Source of the DNA: a virus
Direction: 5' to 3' (one strand)
Virus record (IMG/VR): IMGVR_UViG_3300028595_000006
Location: 1-39,022 of that record
Length of the DNA: 39,022 nt
This document shows positions 1 to 7,278 of this stretch, piece by piece (position 1 is the stretch's first letter; every line of letters starts with the position of its first letter). A model generated the notes under the pieces. That model saw nothing but the letters and a program-made list of their open reading frames with translations, searched no databases and was not told the origin of the DNA. The position numbers and the translations under genes were made by a program.

Positions 1-382
1 TGCCGGGAACTTCAGCACGGCCACTGCCGGGAACTTCGGCACGGCCACTGCTGGAGACGACGGCACGGCCACTGTCGGTGACCGCGGCACGGCCACTGCT
101 GGGAACTACGGCACGGCCACTGCTGGGAACTACGGCACGGCCACTGCTGGGAACTACGGCAAAGCCACCGCTGGGGACTGCGGCACGGCCGCTGTCGGTG
201 ACCGCGGCACGGCTACTGCTGGGAACTACGGCACGGCCGCCGCTGGCGAGCGTGGTTCGATCGCCATCAGATGGCATGATGGCACCCGGCTCAGGACAGT
301 CGTCGGGTACGTAGGCGAAGACGGGATCAAGCCGGACACGATGTATGCGGTCTTTGTCGGCAAACTGATGGAGGCAAAATAA
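1..382 (+). CDS. C-terminal part of DUF7666/octapeptide-repeat protein (continues from the right end of the window)
   Basis: Frame open from the window edge; the first full codon is at position 2 and the stop is TAA at 380-382. It is in phase with the gene that runs off the right end (38435-39022) once the 109-base terminal overlap is removed, giving one protein of about 286 residues. This part holds about ten octapeptides of the type G-T-A-T-A-G-N-Y (24-bp DNA units), then a non-repetitive cap of about 45 residues containing VGYVGEDGIKPDTMY. That cap is shared with the small protein at 34220-34537. The regular TxT-containing octads suggest a beta-solenoid, by analogy with ice-nucleation-type repeats; function is unknown. 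The stop overlaps the next start (TAATG). Confidence 0.85.
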   Translation, partial: AGNFSTATAGNFGTATAGDDGTATVGDRGTATAGNYGTATAGNYGTATAGNYGKATAGDCGTAAVGDRGTATAGNYGTAAAGERGSIAIRWHDGTRLRTVVGYVGEDGIKPDTMYAVFVGKLMEAK

Positions 383-759
383 TGTTCTGCACTACTTGCG
401 TGCGCGAGAGAACCTCCTCGCCTTGCCGGATCTGCGGGATGGAGTGCGTCGAGGAGCCCGAGTTGCCCCGTCCCAACGGGCGGGCGGACGTGTCCGAGTG
501 CAGCGTTGGCCAGCTGGAGTACCTGTCTCGGCACTTCCCGGGGTTCGTGCTCTTGGAGGCCCACGACCGGCTCCACTGGGAACCACGCCAGGAGGCCGCC
601 AGGAAGGCCCCCTACGAGGCTTTGGCCTCCGGGGCCAGGCTCTCCCCCGAGGTGAAGAAGTTCTGCCTGGAAGCCGTCCTGACGGACAAGGACACCTGGG
701 ACGAGGTCGAGCCCCCTCGGAAGCCGTGGGTGGACTCATTGCTGTGGAACCCGAGATAG
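382..759 (+). CDS. Hypothetical protein with N-terminal zinc-ribbon-like cysteines
   Basis: 125 residues starting at the TAATG overlap with the preceding gene. The N-terminus has two Cys pairs (C3xxC6 and C15xxC18), with further Cys nearby, which looks like a small metal-binding knuckle. The remainder is acidic and contains a WNPR C-terminus. I do not recognise a family. It lies in the rightward early unit just upstream of the recombination genes, so a DNA-metabolism or host-takeover role is possible but only inferred. Two other frames are open here because of high GC; this one is chosen for its start overlap and amino-acid composition. Confidence 0.65.
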   Translation: MFCTTCVRERTSSPCRICGMECVEEPELPRPNGRADVSECSVGQLEYLSRHFPGFVLLEAHDRLHWEPRQEAARKAPYEALASGARLSPEVKKFCLEAVLTDKDTWDEVEPPRKPWVDSLLWNPR

Positions 760-770
760 GAGGACGAACG

Positions 771-1004
771 ATGATTCGAGTCGTCCACATGTTGCAAGAG
801 ACGTTCGAGAGGCAGGAAGCCATCGCGGAGATGTACCCGAATCTCCGGGGCGATGCTCTGGAGAACTGCCGTCAGTTGACCAAAGCGATCGATGTACTTG
901 AAGCGTTCGAGTCGCTTGAGCACAGGGGCGCAGCGCCAGTACTGCGTGCGCAGCCGTCCCGTCGCACCTATGGCATCATGCCATTGCCGGAGAGCCCGAG
1001 ATGA
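771..1004 (+). CDS. Small hypothetical protein
   Basis: 77 residues. ATG at 771 is preceded by AGGAGGACG, a strong ribosome binding site, which favours this start over the long open stretch upstream in the same frame. The sequence is helical and charged (for example ETFERQEAIAEMYPN) and ends in a basic, Pro-containing tail. No family recognised. It lies between the Cys-rich protein and the RecT-like gene and is presumably co-transcribed with them. Confidence 0.6.
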   Translation: MIRVVHMLQETFERQEAIAEMYPNLRGDALENCRQLTKAIDVLEAFESLEHRGAAPVLRAQPSRRTYGIMPLPESPR

Positions 1005-1017
1005 AGGAGAAGAACCG

Positions 1018-1905
1018 ATGAAGCTGGAAGAGTTGCGAGAGTATGCGTCAACGATTGTCGCGTCTGGTGTTTTGAACACCGCGAAGATGCGGCTGAACGA
1101 GGACCAAGTGCTGGCCCTGCTCATCTTCGGGGATGAGCTCGGGTTCCGGCCGATGGAGTCCTGCCGTGCGCTGAAGTGGATGAACGGCAGGCCCACTCTG
1201 ACCGCCGACGCCATCGCGGCGCTGGTCTTCCGCAAGTACCCGGACGCCGTCTTCGATGTGGTGGAGGACACCCCGGAGCGCGTGACGGTCGCGGCGGCCC
1301 GTCCTGGAAGAGAGCCGAAAAACTTCTCGTTCTCGATGGACGACGCCAAGCAGGCAGATTTGCTCACGAATCCACTCTACAAGAAGTACCCGAGAGACAT
1401 GCTCCGGGCGCGCTGCCGTTCCCGCAGCGGAAGGGCGGTCTTCCCGGACGTGTTCTTCGGCGTCTACAGCCCCGAGGAGGTCGCCACCTTCGAGGACAAG
1501 CCGGCGGAGGCACGGGAGGACGGCGTCGGCTCCTCGGAGGACCCGCGCGAAGACGACGTGGAGATCCAGCCGTGGCTCGACCGGGTCTACGGATGCGAGA
1601 CCCTGCCTGACCTCGGTGACGTGGTCATGGAGTCCGAGAAGCAGTCGTTGGCACAACGTGTGCCATACGAAGAGTTCTCGAAGTTCTCAAAGGCGCACAA
1701 GCTCCACGGCAAGATGCTCGAGTTCGCCGAGGAGCATTCCTTGGAGTCGGTCGACGACGCCTACCTGGTTCGTCAGCGTCTCCTGGACAGGGGCTACAAG
1801 CAGGTAACGAAGAAGCTCCTGGTCAGCGAGCTGGCCGCCTACCGCCAGGAGCTGATGGAGAAGCTCGAGCTTCCGCGCGAGCGTGAGCCGGGGGAGGAAG
1901 GGTGA
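1018..1905 (+). CDS. RecT-like single-strand annealing/recombination protein
   Basis: 295 residues. ATG at 1018 follows GAAGGAGAAGAACC. Residues about 20-160 follow the pattern of phage RecT-like annealing proteins: GFRPMESCRALKWMNGRPTL, then a stretch on unwanted substrates and an FSFSMDDAKQA segment. After these come KYPRDMLRARCRS and FPDVFFGVYSPEEVA, the signature of this group. Such proteins anneal complementary strands during phage recombination and genome-end repair. The C-terminal half is charged and less conserved. A PD-(D/E)XK nuclease (2843-3157) and a protein with an SSB-like tail (2310-2843) lie just downstream, which supports a recombination cassette. A perfect TGGCAC-N5-GTGCCA dyad lies inside the gene at 1649-1665. 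Family assignment is from memory of motifs, not from a search. Confidence 0.7.
   Translation: MKLEELREYASTIVASGVLNTAKMRLNEDQVLALLIFGDELGFRPMESCRALKWMNGRPTLTADAIAALVFRKYPDAVFDVVEDTPERVTVAAARPGREPKNFSFSMDDAKQADLLTNPLYKKYPRDMLRARCRSRSGRAVFPDVFFGVYSPEEVATFEDKPAEAREDGVGSSEDPREDDVEIQPWLDRVYGCETLPDLGDVVMESEKQSLAQRVPYEEFSKFSKAHKLHGKMLEFAEEHSLESVDDAYLVRQRLLDRGYKQVTKKLLVSELAAYRQELMEKLELPREREPGEEG
1649..1665. repeat. TGGCAC-N5-GTGCCA dyad inside the RecT-like gene
   Basis: Perfect 6-bp arms around AACGT. The same hexamer pair in the same geometry occurs at 30184-30200, and nearly so at 35728-35744 and 32674-32690. Operator-like, but it lies within coding sequence; function unknown. Confidence 0.4.
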
Positions 1906-2306
1906 AGCGCAAAGCCATCAAGCGGCACGACGCCTCGTCTCTGTCGCTGCCCGCCGGGCACATGCGCCCCTACCTCGCTGCCGCCGAGAAGTGGAGGCAG
2001 GCCCAGGCCGCAAACATTGCGCACCTCGTCGGCAACGGGGTGTGCGGGGCCGGCCCCTTGGCCCTCCTCGTGACGGCGGCGCAGGTCATGGCCCACATGC
2101 AGTTCTTGTGGGACCGGGCAGTGGAATGCTCCGACATGGACGACCCGGTGAAGATGCGACAGTCGATGGAGATGACGGGGGAGGCTCTCAAGCTCTCCCG
2201 GGAGTTCCGGGCGCTCCAGGAGCGAGCGTATGAGCAAGCAAGAATCGAAGCGAAGGACAGGAAGGCAGTCGGCGAGCCCGTCGAGCTGACCTTCGATGAG
2301 GAGTGA
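1902..2306 (+). CDS. Hypothetical helical protein
   Basis: 134 residues, starting with GTG at 1902 that overlaps the previous stop (GTGA). Basic N-terminus (MKRKAIKRHD), then mainly helical segments with an acidic C-terminal end (ELTFDEE). The C-terminal half (KLSREFRALQERAYEQARIEAKDRK) resembles the helical end seen in some small terminase subunits or DNA-binding phage proteins, but nothing specific supports that. It is translationally coupled to the RecT-like gene and followed by the SSB-tail protein. Confidence 0.65.
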   Translation: MKRKAIKRHDASSLSLPAGHMRPYLAAAEKWRQAQAANIAHLVGNGVCGAGPLALLVTAAQVMAHMQFLWDRAVECSDMDDPVKMRQSMEMTGEALKLSREFRALQERAYEQARIEAKDRKAVGEPVELTFDEE

Positions 2307-2309
2307 TAC

Positions 2310-2843
2310 ATGAAGCTAGAGCAATTTTTGGCACTTCCAGACGGCGCGCGATGGCGCGTTTTCACCAAGTTCGACCCGACCTTCGAGAACTGGCTGGAGG
2401 AGGAGAACGTCCCGCAGATCCCTCGGCCCCCGAAGTTCGACTCCATTCTCTCCCGGAAGGGGGAGAACGAGGAGCCCGGATTCATCTGGGCTTCGGAGTG
2501 CGACCTGAACACGTTGTTTTGGTACTTCAACGCCGCCCAAAGTCTCCTCGCGGACGACCCGACGCACAAGTGGGCGGCCGGCGCCGAGAAGCGGCTGCGC
2601 TACTGGGTGGATTGGAGGCAGAGCTTCCCGAACGCCGTCTGGCGCGGGGTGCGAGGCGACGAGGAAGTGGAGGCGTTCCCACCCTCCAATCGCCCCCAGT
2701 GGCACGCGAAGGAGTTTAAAGGCTCCGAGCGGCGCTACGTCTCCCGTGACGCGCTCGAGGAGGTCCGAACCTCCTACGACAAGAACTTCACCGCCGACGA
2801 AGGCGCCCAGGCCGGCGGCGAGGAAGACGACATGCCCTTCTGA
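2310..2843 (+). CDS. Recombination-cassette protein with SSB-like acidic C-terminal tip
   Basis: 177 residues. The body has many aromatic residues (WRVF, FENWLEEE, FIWASECDLNTLFWYF, YWVDWRQSF). The very C-terminus is an acidic run ending in D-D-M-P-F, nearly identical to the DDDIPF tip by which bacterial SSB recruits partner proteins. No OB-fold is obvious by eye. It sits directly between the RecT-like and nuclease genes, and its stop overlaps the next start (TGATG). It may be a divergent phage SSB or a partner that mimics the SSB tip; which of these is not decided by the sequence alone. Confidence 0.65.
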   Translation: MKLEQFLALPDGARWRVFTKFDPTFENWLEEENVPQIPRPPKFDSILSRKGENEEPGFIWASECDLNTLFWYFNAAQSLLADDPTHKWAAGAEKRLRYWVDWRQSFPNAVWRGVRGDEEVEAFPPSNRPQWHAKEFKGSERRYVSRDALEEVRTSYDKNFTADEGAQAGGEEDDMPF

Positions 2844-3157
2844 TGTCACGGAAGGAACGCGACAAGGGGGCCCGCTGGGAGCGCCAGCTGGCCAACGACC
2901 TGCATGCGACATGGAATGACGCAAGGCGGGGCATCGGTCAGGCCAGGTCGGGCGGGGACGTGCCTGACGTGGACGGGACCCCCTTCTGGATCGAGGCAAA
3001 GCATCGGAAGCGCCAGCCGGCACTGGCGGCGCTACAACAGGCAACGGACGCCACGGACGGACGACCCCCCGTGGCTATCATTAAAATTGACAGGGAACAG
3101 CCATTCGTGGCAATGTGGCTTAGCGACTGGCTGGAGATTGTGAGGAATCATGAGTAG
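2843..3157 (+). CDS. PD-(D/E)XK nuclease, Holliday-junction-resolvase-like
   Basis: 104 residues, starting at the TGATG overlap. The order of catalytic residues fits a small PD-(D/E)XK nuclease of the Hjc/phage resolvase type: E13 in KGARWERQL, D39/D42 in SGGDVPDVDG, then E51-A-K53 in WIEAKHRK. The basic stretch and length (about 100-120 residues) are also typical. Such enzymes cut branched DNA made by recombination or during packaging. The position next to a RecT-like annealing protein fits. Catalytic assignment is by motif reading only. Confidence 0.75.
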   Translation: MSRKERDKGARWERQLANDLHATWNDARRGIGQARSGGDVPDVDGTPFWIEAKHRKRQPALAALQQATDATDGRPPVAIIKIDREQPFVAMWLSDWLEIVRNHE

Positions 3158-3365
3158 TGAGCGAAGAGGTATCGATCTGTCTGAGGTTCGAAAGGCTTAC
3201 GATAAGGCGGTGAAGGAGGGCAACCACGAGTATCGTCTCGGTGTCCCCGGACGCCCGCCGTCCGGGAAGCGTTCGGCTGTCGTCGTCGCGTCGGAGCGAC
3301 TTGGCCTGAGCAGCACGCACGTCCGCCTGCTCCTGAAGCAGCTTTTCCAGGAGGAGCAGAAGTAA
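3150..3365 (+). CDS. Small HTH-like protein
   Basis: 71 residues, overlapping the nuclease gene end by 8 bases. The central part (GKRSAVVVASERLGLSSTHV) resembles a helix-turn-helix: helix, turn at LGLS, then a recognition-helix-like STHVRLLLKQL. It could be a small DNA-binding regulator. No family recognised. The stop (TAA) overlaps the ATG of the following micro-gene. Confidence 0.6.
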   Translation: MSSERRGIDLSEVRKAYDKAVKEGNHEYRLGVPGRPPSGKRSAVVVASERLGLSSTHVRLLLKQLFQEEQK

Positions 3366-3439
3366 TGTTCTGGTTCGTCTGCGGGATCTTCGCGGGCATC
3401 CTGTTCTCTTGGGCCGCGATGACGGAAGGCAAGTCATGA
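3365..3439 (+). CDS. 24-residue predicted membrane peptide
   Basis: ATG at 3365 overlaps the previous stop (TAATG) and the TGA at 3437-3439 overlaps the next ATG at 3436 (ATGA), so the frame is tightly nested between two genes. The peptide is one hydrophobic helix (FWFVCGIFAGILFSWAA) followed by a short charged tail. The double overlap is the main reason to consider it real. It could be a small membrane modulator. Confidence 0.5.
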   Translation: MFWFVCGIFAGILFSWAAMTEGKS

Positions 3440-3888
3440 CCGATGACATGTGGTTCGCTGTGTACGCGCTGACAGCTGTCGGCGCCGCGATAGTGCTCCC
3501 GATTGCGGGGGCGAAGCTGTTCGGGCTCCTCCTCACCCAGGGGTGGTTCTTGAACTTCTACACCTGGGCTCGAGGCTTCAAGGGCAGCGAAGAAGTGCTC
3601 CGGGAAGCCGAGGCCGTGATCGAGGAGGCTACCGACCTGCTCTACGCCGCGGCTCGAGATGGCCAGCTGACGAACGATGAGATCCGCGCATGGATTCGGA
3701 TTGTGAAAGCGAAGGCGTACACCCGGATGGGCCCCGCCCTGACGCGCGCGGTCGCCGCCAACCTGGGGGTCGCTGTCGAGTTCTGGGAGACCATCGTCGC
3801 CAAGGCTCGGATGCAACAGCGACTCAACGAGAGCACGGAGCAGACTCTTCGGAGTCCTGCCCTCCGGGAGATTCAGCAGAGTCTATGA
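3436..3888 (+). CDS. Hypothetical membrane-anchored protein
   Basis: 150 residues from the ATG at 3436 (ATGA overlap with the 24-residue gene). The N-terminus has one long or two short hydrophobic segments (FAVYALTAVGAAIVLPIAGA and LFGLLLTQGWFLNFY), followed by a soluble helical domain (EEVLREAEAVIEEATDLLYAAA). It may be a membrane-tethered phage protein acting on host envelope or DNA. No family recognised. Its stop overlaps the next start. Confidence 0.65.
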   Translation: MTDDMWFAVYALTAVGAAIVLPIAGAKLFGLLLTQGWFLNFYTWARGFKGSEEVLREAEAVIEEATDLLYAAARDGQLTNDEIRAWIRIVKAKAYTRMGPALTRAVAANLGVAVEFWETIVAKARMQQRLNESTEQTLRSPALREIQQSL

Positions 3889-4535
3889 ACTTCCCGAAGC
3901 CCAAGCTCGGATTCAGGAGCTGGGAGCAACTGGAGCGCGCTCTCCTTGACTGGTGGGCGCGCGTCCGGCTTCCTGGCGATGTCTGGGACGACCAGCTAGG
4001 GGACATCGCCGCCGGTGTCGGTGGGAGCGGTACGAGATTCGAGCAGATCGCGTCCGGTTCCGACCACAAGACGTGGTTCTTATCTGGCGGCTCCCCGGGC
4101 GCACTGGACGTTCTCTACTGGCGTTTCCAGTTCAGCCACAAGTGGGACCGGGACGAGGTCCGCCCGCACATTCACCTGATCCCGAGCGCCGAGGACTGGA
4201 CGGAGGAGAAGGCTGTCGTGCTCAAGGGGGAGGCCGACTGGCTGATCCCGGGCGGGAACAAGCTCGGCTCCATGAGCACCAGCTTCGACCGTGCGATCAC
4301 GCTGAAGCCGGAGTGGAACCAGACGCATATCATTGCCCCGCTGCTCCGGCTCCCGGCGCCGAAGAACGCCCCTGCCTCAACGTTCTTGCTCCTGAGAGTG
4401 GAGCGGGACGGCAGCGACGACCGGGACACCTTCGACGAGGACAAGGAGGTTGGCACCAACGCGCTCAACCTCGGGGTCCTCGGGGCTGACGTGCACCGAA
4501 GAGAAGACAGGTTCGGAACATTGGAGGAGTACTGA
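3885..4535 (+). CDS. Conserved-looking phage protein of unknown function
   Basis: 216 residues, ATG at 3885 overlapping TGA (ATGA). It contains a beta-rich region with RPHIHLIPSAEDWTEEK and a C-terminal motif of the type LLRVERDGSDDRDTFDEDKE-G-LGADVHRREDRFGT. I recall similar ends from uncharacterised phage proteins near structural or packaging genes. No catalytic motif is seen. It precedes the glycosyltransferase and terminase genes; the stop and next start nearly abut (TGATG). Confidence 0.65.
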   Translation: MNFPKPKLGFRSWEQLERALLDWWARVRLPGDVWDDQLGDIAAGVGGSGTRFEQIASGSDHKTWFLSGGSPGALDVLYWRFQFSHKWDRDEVRPHIHLIPSAEDWTEEKAVVLKGEADWLIPGGNKLGSMSTSFDRAITLKPEWNQTHIIAPLLRLPAPKNAPASTFLLLRVERDGSDDRDTFDEDKEVGTNALNLGVLGADVHRREDRFGTLEEY

Positions 4536-5365
4536 TGACACAAGAGAGCGACCTTCACGTCGTGGATGACCCCCTCAAGAAGCCGGTGATTATCTCGCCG
4601 GCCTATACGGTCAACCTCACGACGGAGCAATGCATCGCCGAGACATCGAAGGCTCTCGGCTGGAACGTGCACCGATCGCAGGGGGCTAGCGACGTGGCCC
4701 ACGCGCGGATCAACCTGGCGGCCCAGTTCCTGGACACGCCGCACCCCTACGCCATGTGGATCGATAGCGACATGGTGTTCACGCCGGCCGAATGCTACGC
4801 GCTCTGGATGAACGCGCTCGCCTACGACGCGGACATCATGTGCGCCAGCTACGTCACGAAGAACGCCGGAAACGGGCGCCTGCTCGTCCGGTTCGACGAG
4901 GACCCGATCGCCGGCACCCCGCTGTCCGATGAGGTCTGGCTAGGCAACCGTGGAAGGGTTCGCCCGGTCTCGATGGTACCCTTCGGGTTCACCATGACAT
5001 CACGCCGCGCCTTCGATCTGGCCGGCCAGGATCTTCCCGAAATTGAGTGCAAGGAGAACAAGAGTGGCAAAGCGAAGCCCTGGTTCCAGCAGTACATCCA
5101 AGAGAACCCCGACGGCACGCGAGTCGCCCTCGGAGAGGACTACTCCTTCTCCGTCCGACTCAAGAACGCAGGAGGAAGGATGTTCTGTGACACCCGACTC
5201 CGAGTCGGGCACCTCGGAACCTACGTCTACGAGTGGGAAGACATGTCCGGCACCGTCATCCGAAGCCCCAACGTCCGAGTCAACTTCGTCGACCCCGTGC
5301 CGGCTGTTCCTGACGGCGGACCTGGTCAGCCCCCCGGTGGGGGCCTCGAGGCTCCAGAGGGTTGA
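4535..5365 (+). CDS. Glycosyltransferase-A-fold protein
   Basis: 276 residues. Early beta-strand (PVIISPAYTVNLTTEQ), then a D77-S-D79 motif in MWIDSDMVF, the DXD metal and nucleotide-sugar binding motif. Around residues 200-205 there is GEDYSFSVRLKNAGGRMF with a likely catalytic acidic pair, followed by a conserved-looking GHLGTYVYEW. This is the layout of phage-borne GT-A enzymes that decorate DNA, virion proteins or host glycans. The acceptor is unknown. The Pro/Gly-rich C-terminus is probably disordered. Placement immediately upstream of terminase is notable. Confidence 0.75.
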   Translation: MTQESDLHVVDDPLKKPVIISPAYTVNLTTEQCIAETSKALGWNVHRSQGASDVAHARINLAAQFLDTPHPYAMWIDSDMVFTPAECYALWMNALAYDADIMCASYVTKNAGNGRLLVRFDEDPIAGTPLSDEVWLGNRGRVRPVSMVPFGFTMTSRRAFDLAGQDLPEIECKENKSGKAKPWFQQYIQENPDGTRVALGEDYSFSVRLKNAGGRMFCDTRLRVGHLGTYVYEWEDMSGTVIRSPNVRVNFVDPVPAVPDGGPGQPPGGGLEAPEG

Positions 5366-5462
5366 GTCATTCCGCACCGTCGCAGGGACAACGGTTGTGG
5401 AGTGCGGGAAGTTGCTCGTCCCCATGTCGAACATCCGGGCACTCATAATCGGGAGTGAGTAA
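5337..5462 (+). CDS. Possible small gene bridging glycosyltransferase and terminase
   Basis: A 41-residue frame beginning at GTG 5337, inside the end of the glycosyltransferase gene, and ending at TAA 5460-5462, which overlaps the terminase ATG (TAATG). The C-terminal half (TVVECGKLLVPMSNIRALIIG) looks protein-like. Support is the TAATG coupling pattern common in this genome; the start is weak and no ribosome binding site is convincing. It may be spurious. Confidence 0.3.
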   Translation: MGASRLQRVESFRTVAGTTVVECGKLLVPMSNIRALIIGSE

Positions 5463-6991
5463 TGGCGTCTCTGACCGAACAGATTCTGACAAACAAGGAT
5501 GGGTTCGGTCTAACGACGGCGACCCCCGTCCAGCGGGCCATCTGCCGTGCGCTGGACGGGGAAGGCCTGGGAGACCTCTGGACTGACCAGAGTGTCCAGG
5601 CAGCTTTCGGCGGCGTCCGACCCCCGGAGGTGAAGCCCCGGGAAGCGGTGGTCCTCGCTGCCATTCGCTCGGGGAAGACGCTGATTGCCTGCGCCAACGC
5701 CATCGCGAGCGCTATCCGGTGCGACATCAGCCATATGCTCGACGGCGAAGCGAGCCCCCGCGTGGGCCTCGTGTCGACCTCGAAGGACAACGCGTCGGTG
5801 CCGTTGGCCCACCTTCAGGGTGCTTTCAGAAAGAGCGCGAAGCTGCGGAAGATCGTGATGAGCGAGAACGCGGACGGGGTGACAATCCGCCACCAGACCG
5901 GGCTTCCCATTGACGTGAAGCTCGTGGCTGGCTCTCGCGCCGGGGCGAACCTGGTCAGCCGGTGGATGGCGGAGGTGATCTTCGACGAGGCTCCGCGCAT
6001 GGTCGGCTCCGACGAAGGCGTTGTGAACCTGGACCACGAGCGAGCTGCAGTCCTCGGCCGGATTCTGCCAGGCGGCCAGATTCTCTACATCGGGAGCCCC
6101 TTCGCTGCGATGGGGCCGGTTTACGACATGGCGCTCTCCAGCTTCGGGAAGCCCAGCGAGGACCTCCTGGTCATTCGGGCCACGGGGCCCATGCTGAACC
6201 CCTACTACTGGACGCCGGAACGCTGCGAGTACATGCGGCGCGCGGACTACGACACGTACCGCACGGACGTTCTCGGCGAGTTCCGGGACCCGGAGTACTC
6301 ACTGCTCTCGGACGAGGCGATAGCCCAGGCCATGACGGCAAAGACAGAGGGCTACATCAACGGCAAGGGTTACACCATTGCGATGGACCCCGCCTTCCGC
6401 ACGAACGCTTGGACCCTGGTCGTGCTCACCTGCGATGGCAAGAACGAGAACGGGGACCTGCGCTACCATGTGGAGCGCGCCTGCCAGTGGTTCTCGAAGC
6501 GAGACGGGATCTCGCCCTCCGACGTGATGGACCAGATTGCGGACATCTGCTCGGAGTACAGGCAGAACGTGGTCCTCACGGACCAGTACCAGTTTGAGGC
6601 GCTCCGTGAGCTTGGCATTCAGCGTGGGGTCTACCTGGTCGAGCAGCAGTTCACCGGGGAGAAGCGCACGGAGGCACTGTCAGCGGTGTGCCACGCGGTC
6701 GAGCAGCGCACGCTCGCGATCCCGCAGGACGAATCCCTGCGTCGGGACCTCCTGAACATCAAGAAACGGATCGCTGGGGACGCTGCGAAAATCTACTTGG
6801 CAAACACCCCAGACGGGAGGCATTGTGATTACGCCTCGGCGCTCGGGATTGCCCTCGCTGCGCCGCCTCCCCCGCCGATCGGAAAGTTCCGGGAGGACGG
6901 GGACACCGTGATGAAGCTGCACCTCCAGGGGCTAGGCTTTGGCAAGAGCCCTATGGAAGCAGCAGTAGAAAGATTGAGGTTCCAGCAATGA
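5462..6991 (+). CDS. terL: Terminase large subunit
   Basis: 509 residues. ATPase domain: Walker A-like A66-A-I-R-S-G-K72-T73 and Walker B V172-I-F-D175-E176-A, with an adapter region and the motif IGSPFAAMGP after it. Nuclease domain: three acidic residues in the expected order, D309 (IAMDPAF), D374 (LTDQYQFE) and D456 (HCDYASA), as in RNase H-like terminase nucleases. The protein cuts concatemeric DNA and drives it into the prohead through the portal. The gene is in the rightward unit, about 23 kb and in the opposite orientation from the portal gene. No small subunit could be identified with confidence. The stop overlaps the next start. Confidence 0.9.
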   Translation: MASLTEQILTNKDGFGLTTATPVQRAICRALDGEGLGDLWTDQSVQAAFGGVRPPEVKPREAVVLAAIRSGKTLIACANAIASAIRCDISHMLDGEASPRVGLVSTSKDNASVPLAHLQGAFRKSAKLRKIVMSENADGVTIRHQTGLPIDVKLVAGSRAGANLVSRWMAEVIFDEAPRMVGSDEGVVNLDHERAAVLGRILPGGQILYIGSPFAAMGPVYDMALSSFGKPSEDLLVIRATGPMLNPYYWTPERCEYMRRADYDTYRTDVLGEFRDPEYSLLSDEAIAQAMTAKTEGYINGKGYTIAMDPAFRTNAWTLVVLTCDGKNENGDLRYHVERACQWFSKRDGISPSDVMDQIADICSEYRQNVVLTDQYQFEALRELGIQRGVYLVEQQFTGEKRTEALSAVCHAVEQRTLAIPQDESLRRDLLNIKKRIAGDAAKIYLANTPDGRHCDYASALGIALAAPPPPPIGKFREDGDTVMKLHLQGLGFGKSPMEAAVERLRFQQ

Positions 6992-7278
6992 GCCTGCCGA
7001 GAATCATAGACATCGGCCACCTTCGGTTCGTCAGAGAGTCGAATAAGTCCTGGAGGTGTGTCCCGTACACTCTCCACAGGAAGAGGCTCGACGGCGATGA
7101 GTATTGGTGCGCGACCAAGAGCCAGGCGTTCCGGCAAGTCGAACCCCTCTGGCGCGCGACCCCGGAAGATGCGCTCTCAGAGCTGCTGTTCAGGCAGCGC
7201 CTGACGTTGGAGCTGTTCGACGAGCTGAAGAAGGCTGGGTTCATGCGGAGAGCCACAAAAGAGGAGCTGGAGCAATGA
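6988..7278 (+). CDS. Hypothetical protein
   Basis: 96 residues, overlapping the terminase stop (ATGA). Contains WRCVPYTLHRKRLDGDEYWC and a helical C-terminal half (ELLFRQRLTLELFDELKKAG). No family recognised. It is co-oriented and coupled with terminase and the following gene (ATGA). Confidence 0.6.
   Translation: MSLPRIIDIGHLRFVRESNKSWRCVPYTLHRKRLDGDEYWCATKSQAFRQVEPLWRATPEDALSELLFRQRLTLELFDELKKAGFMRRATKEELEQ

Noticed and set aside
78-314. Open frame of Arg/Leu/Pro repeats on the plus strand
   Set aside because: It is an alternative frame of the 24-bp repeats; the octapeptide frame is continuous with the gene at the right end and has the conserved cap.
5043-5336. Upstream part of a plus-strand frame inside the glycosyltransferase gene
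   Set aside because: Ser/Thr/Arg-rich shadow of the glycosyltransferase frame; only its last 41 codons are considered as a weak small gene.
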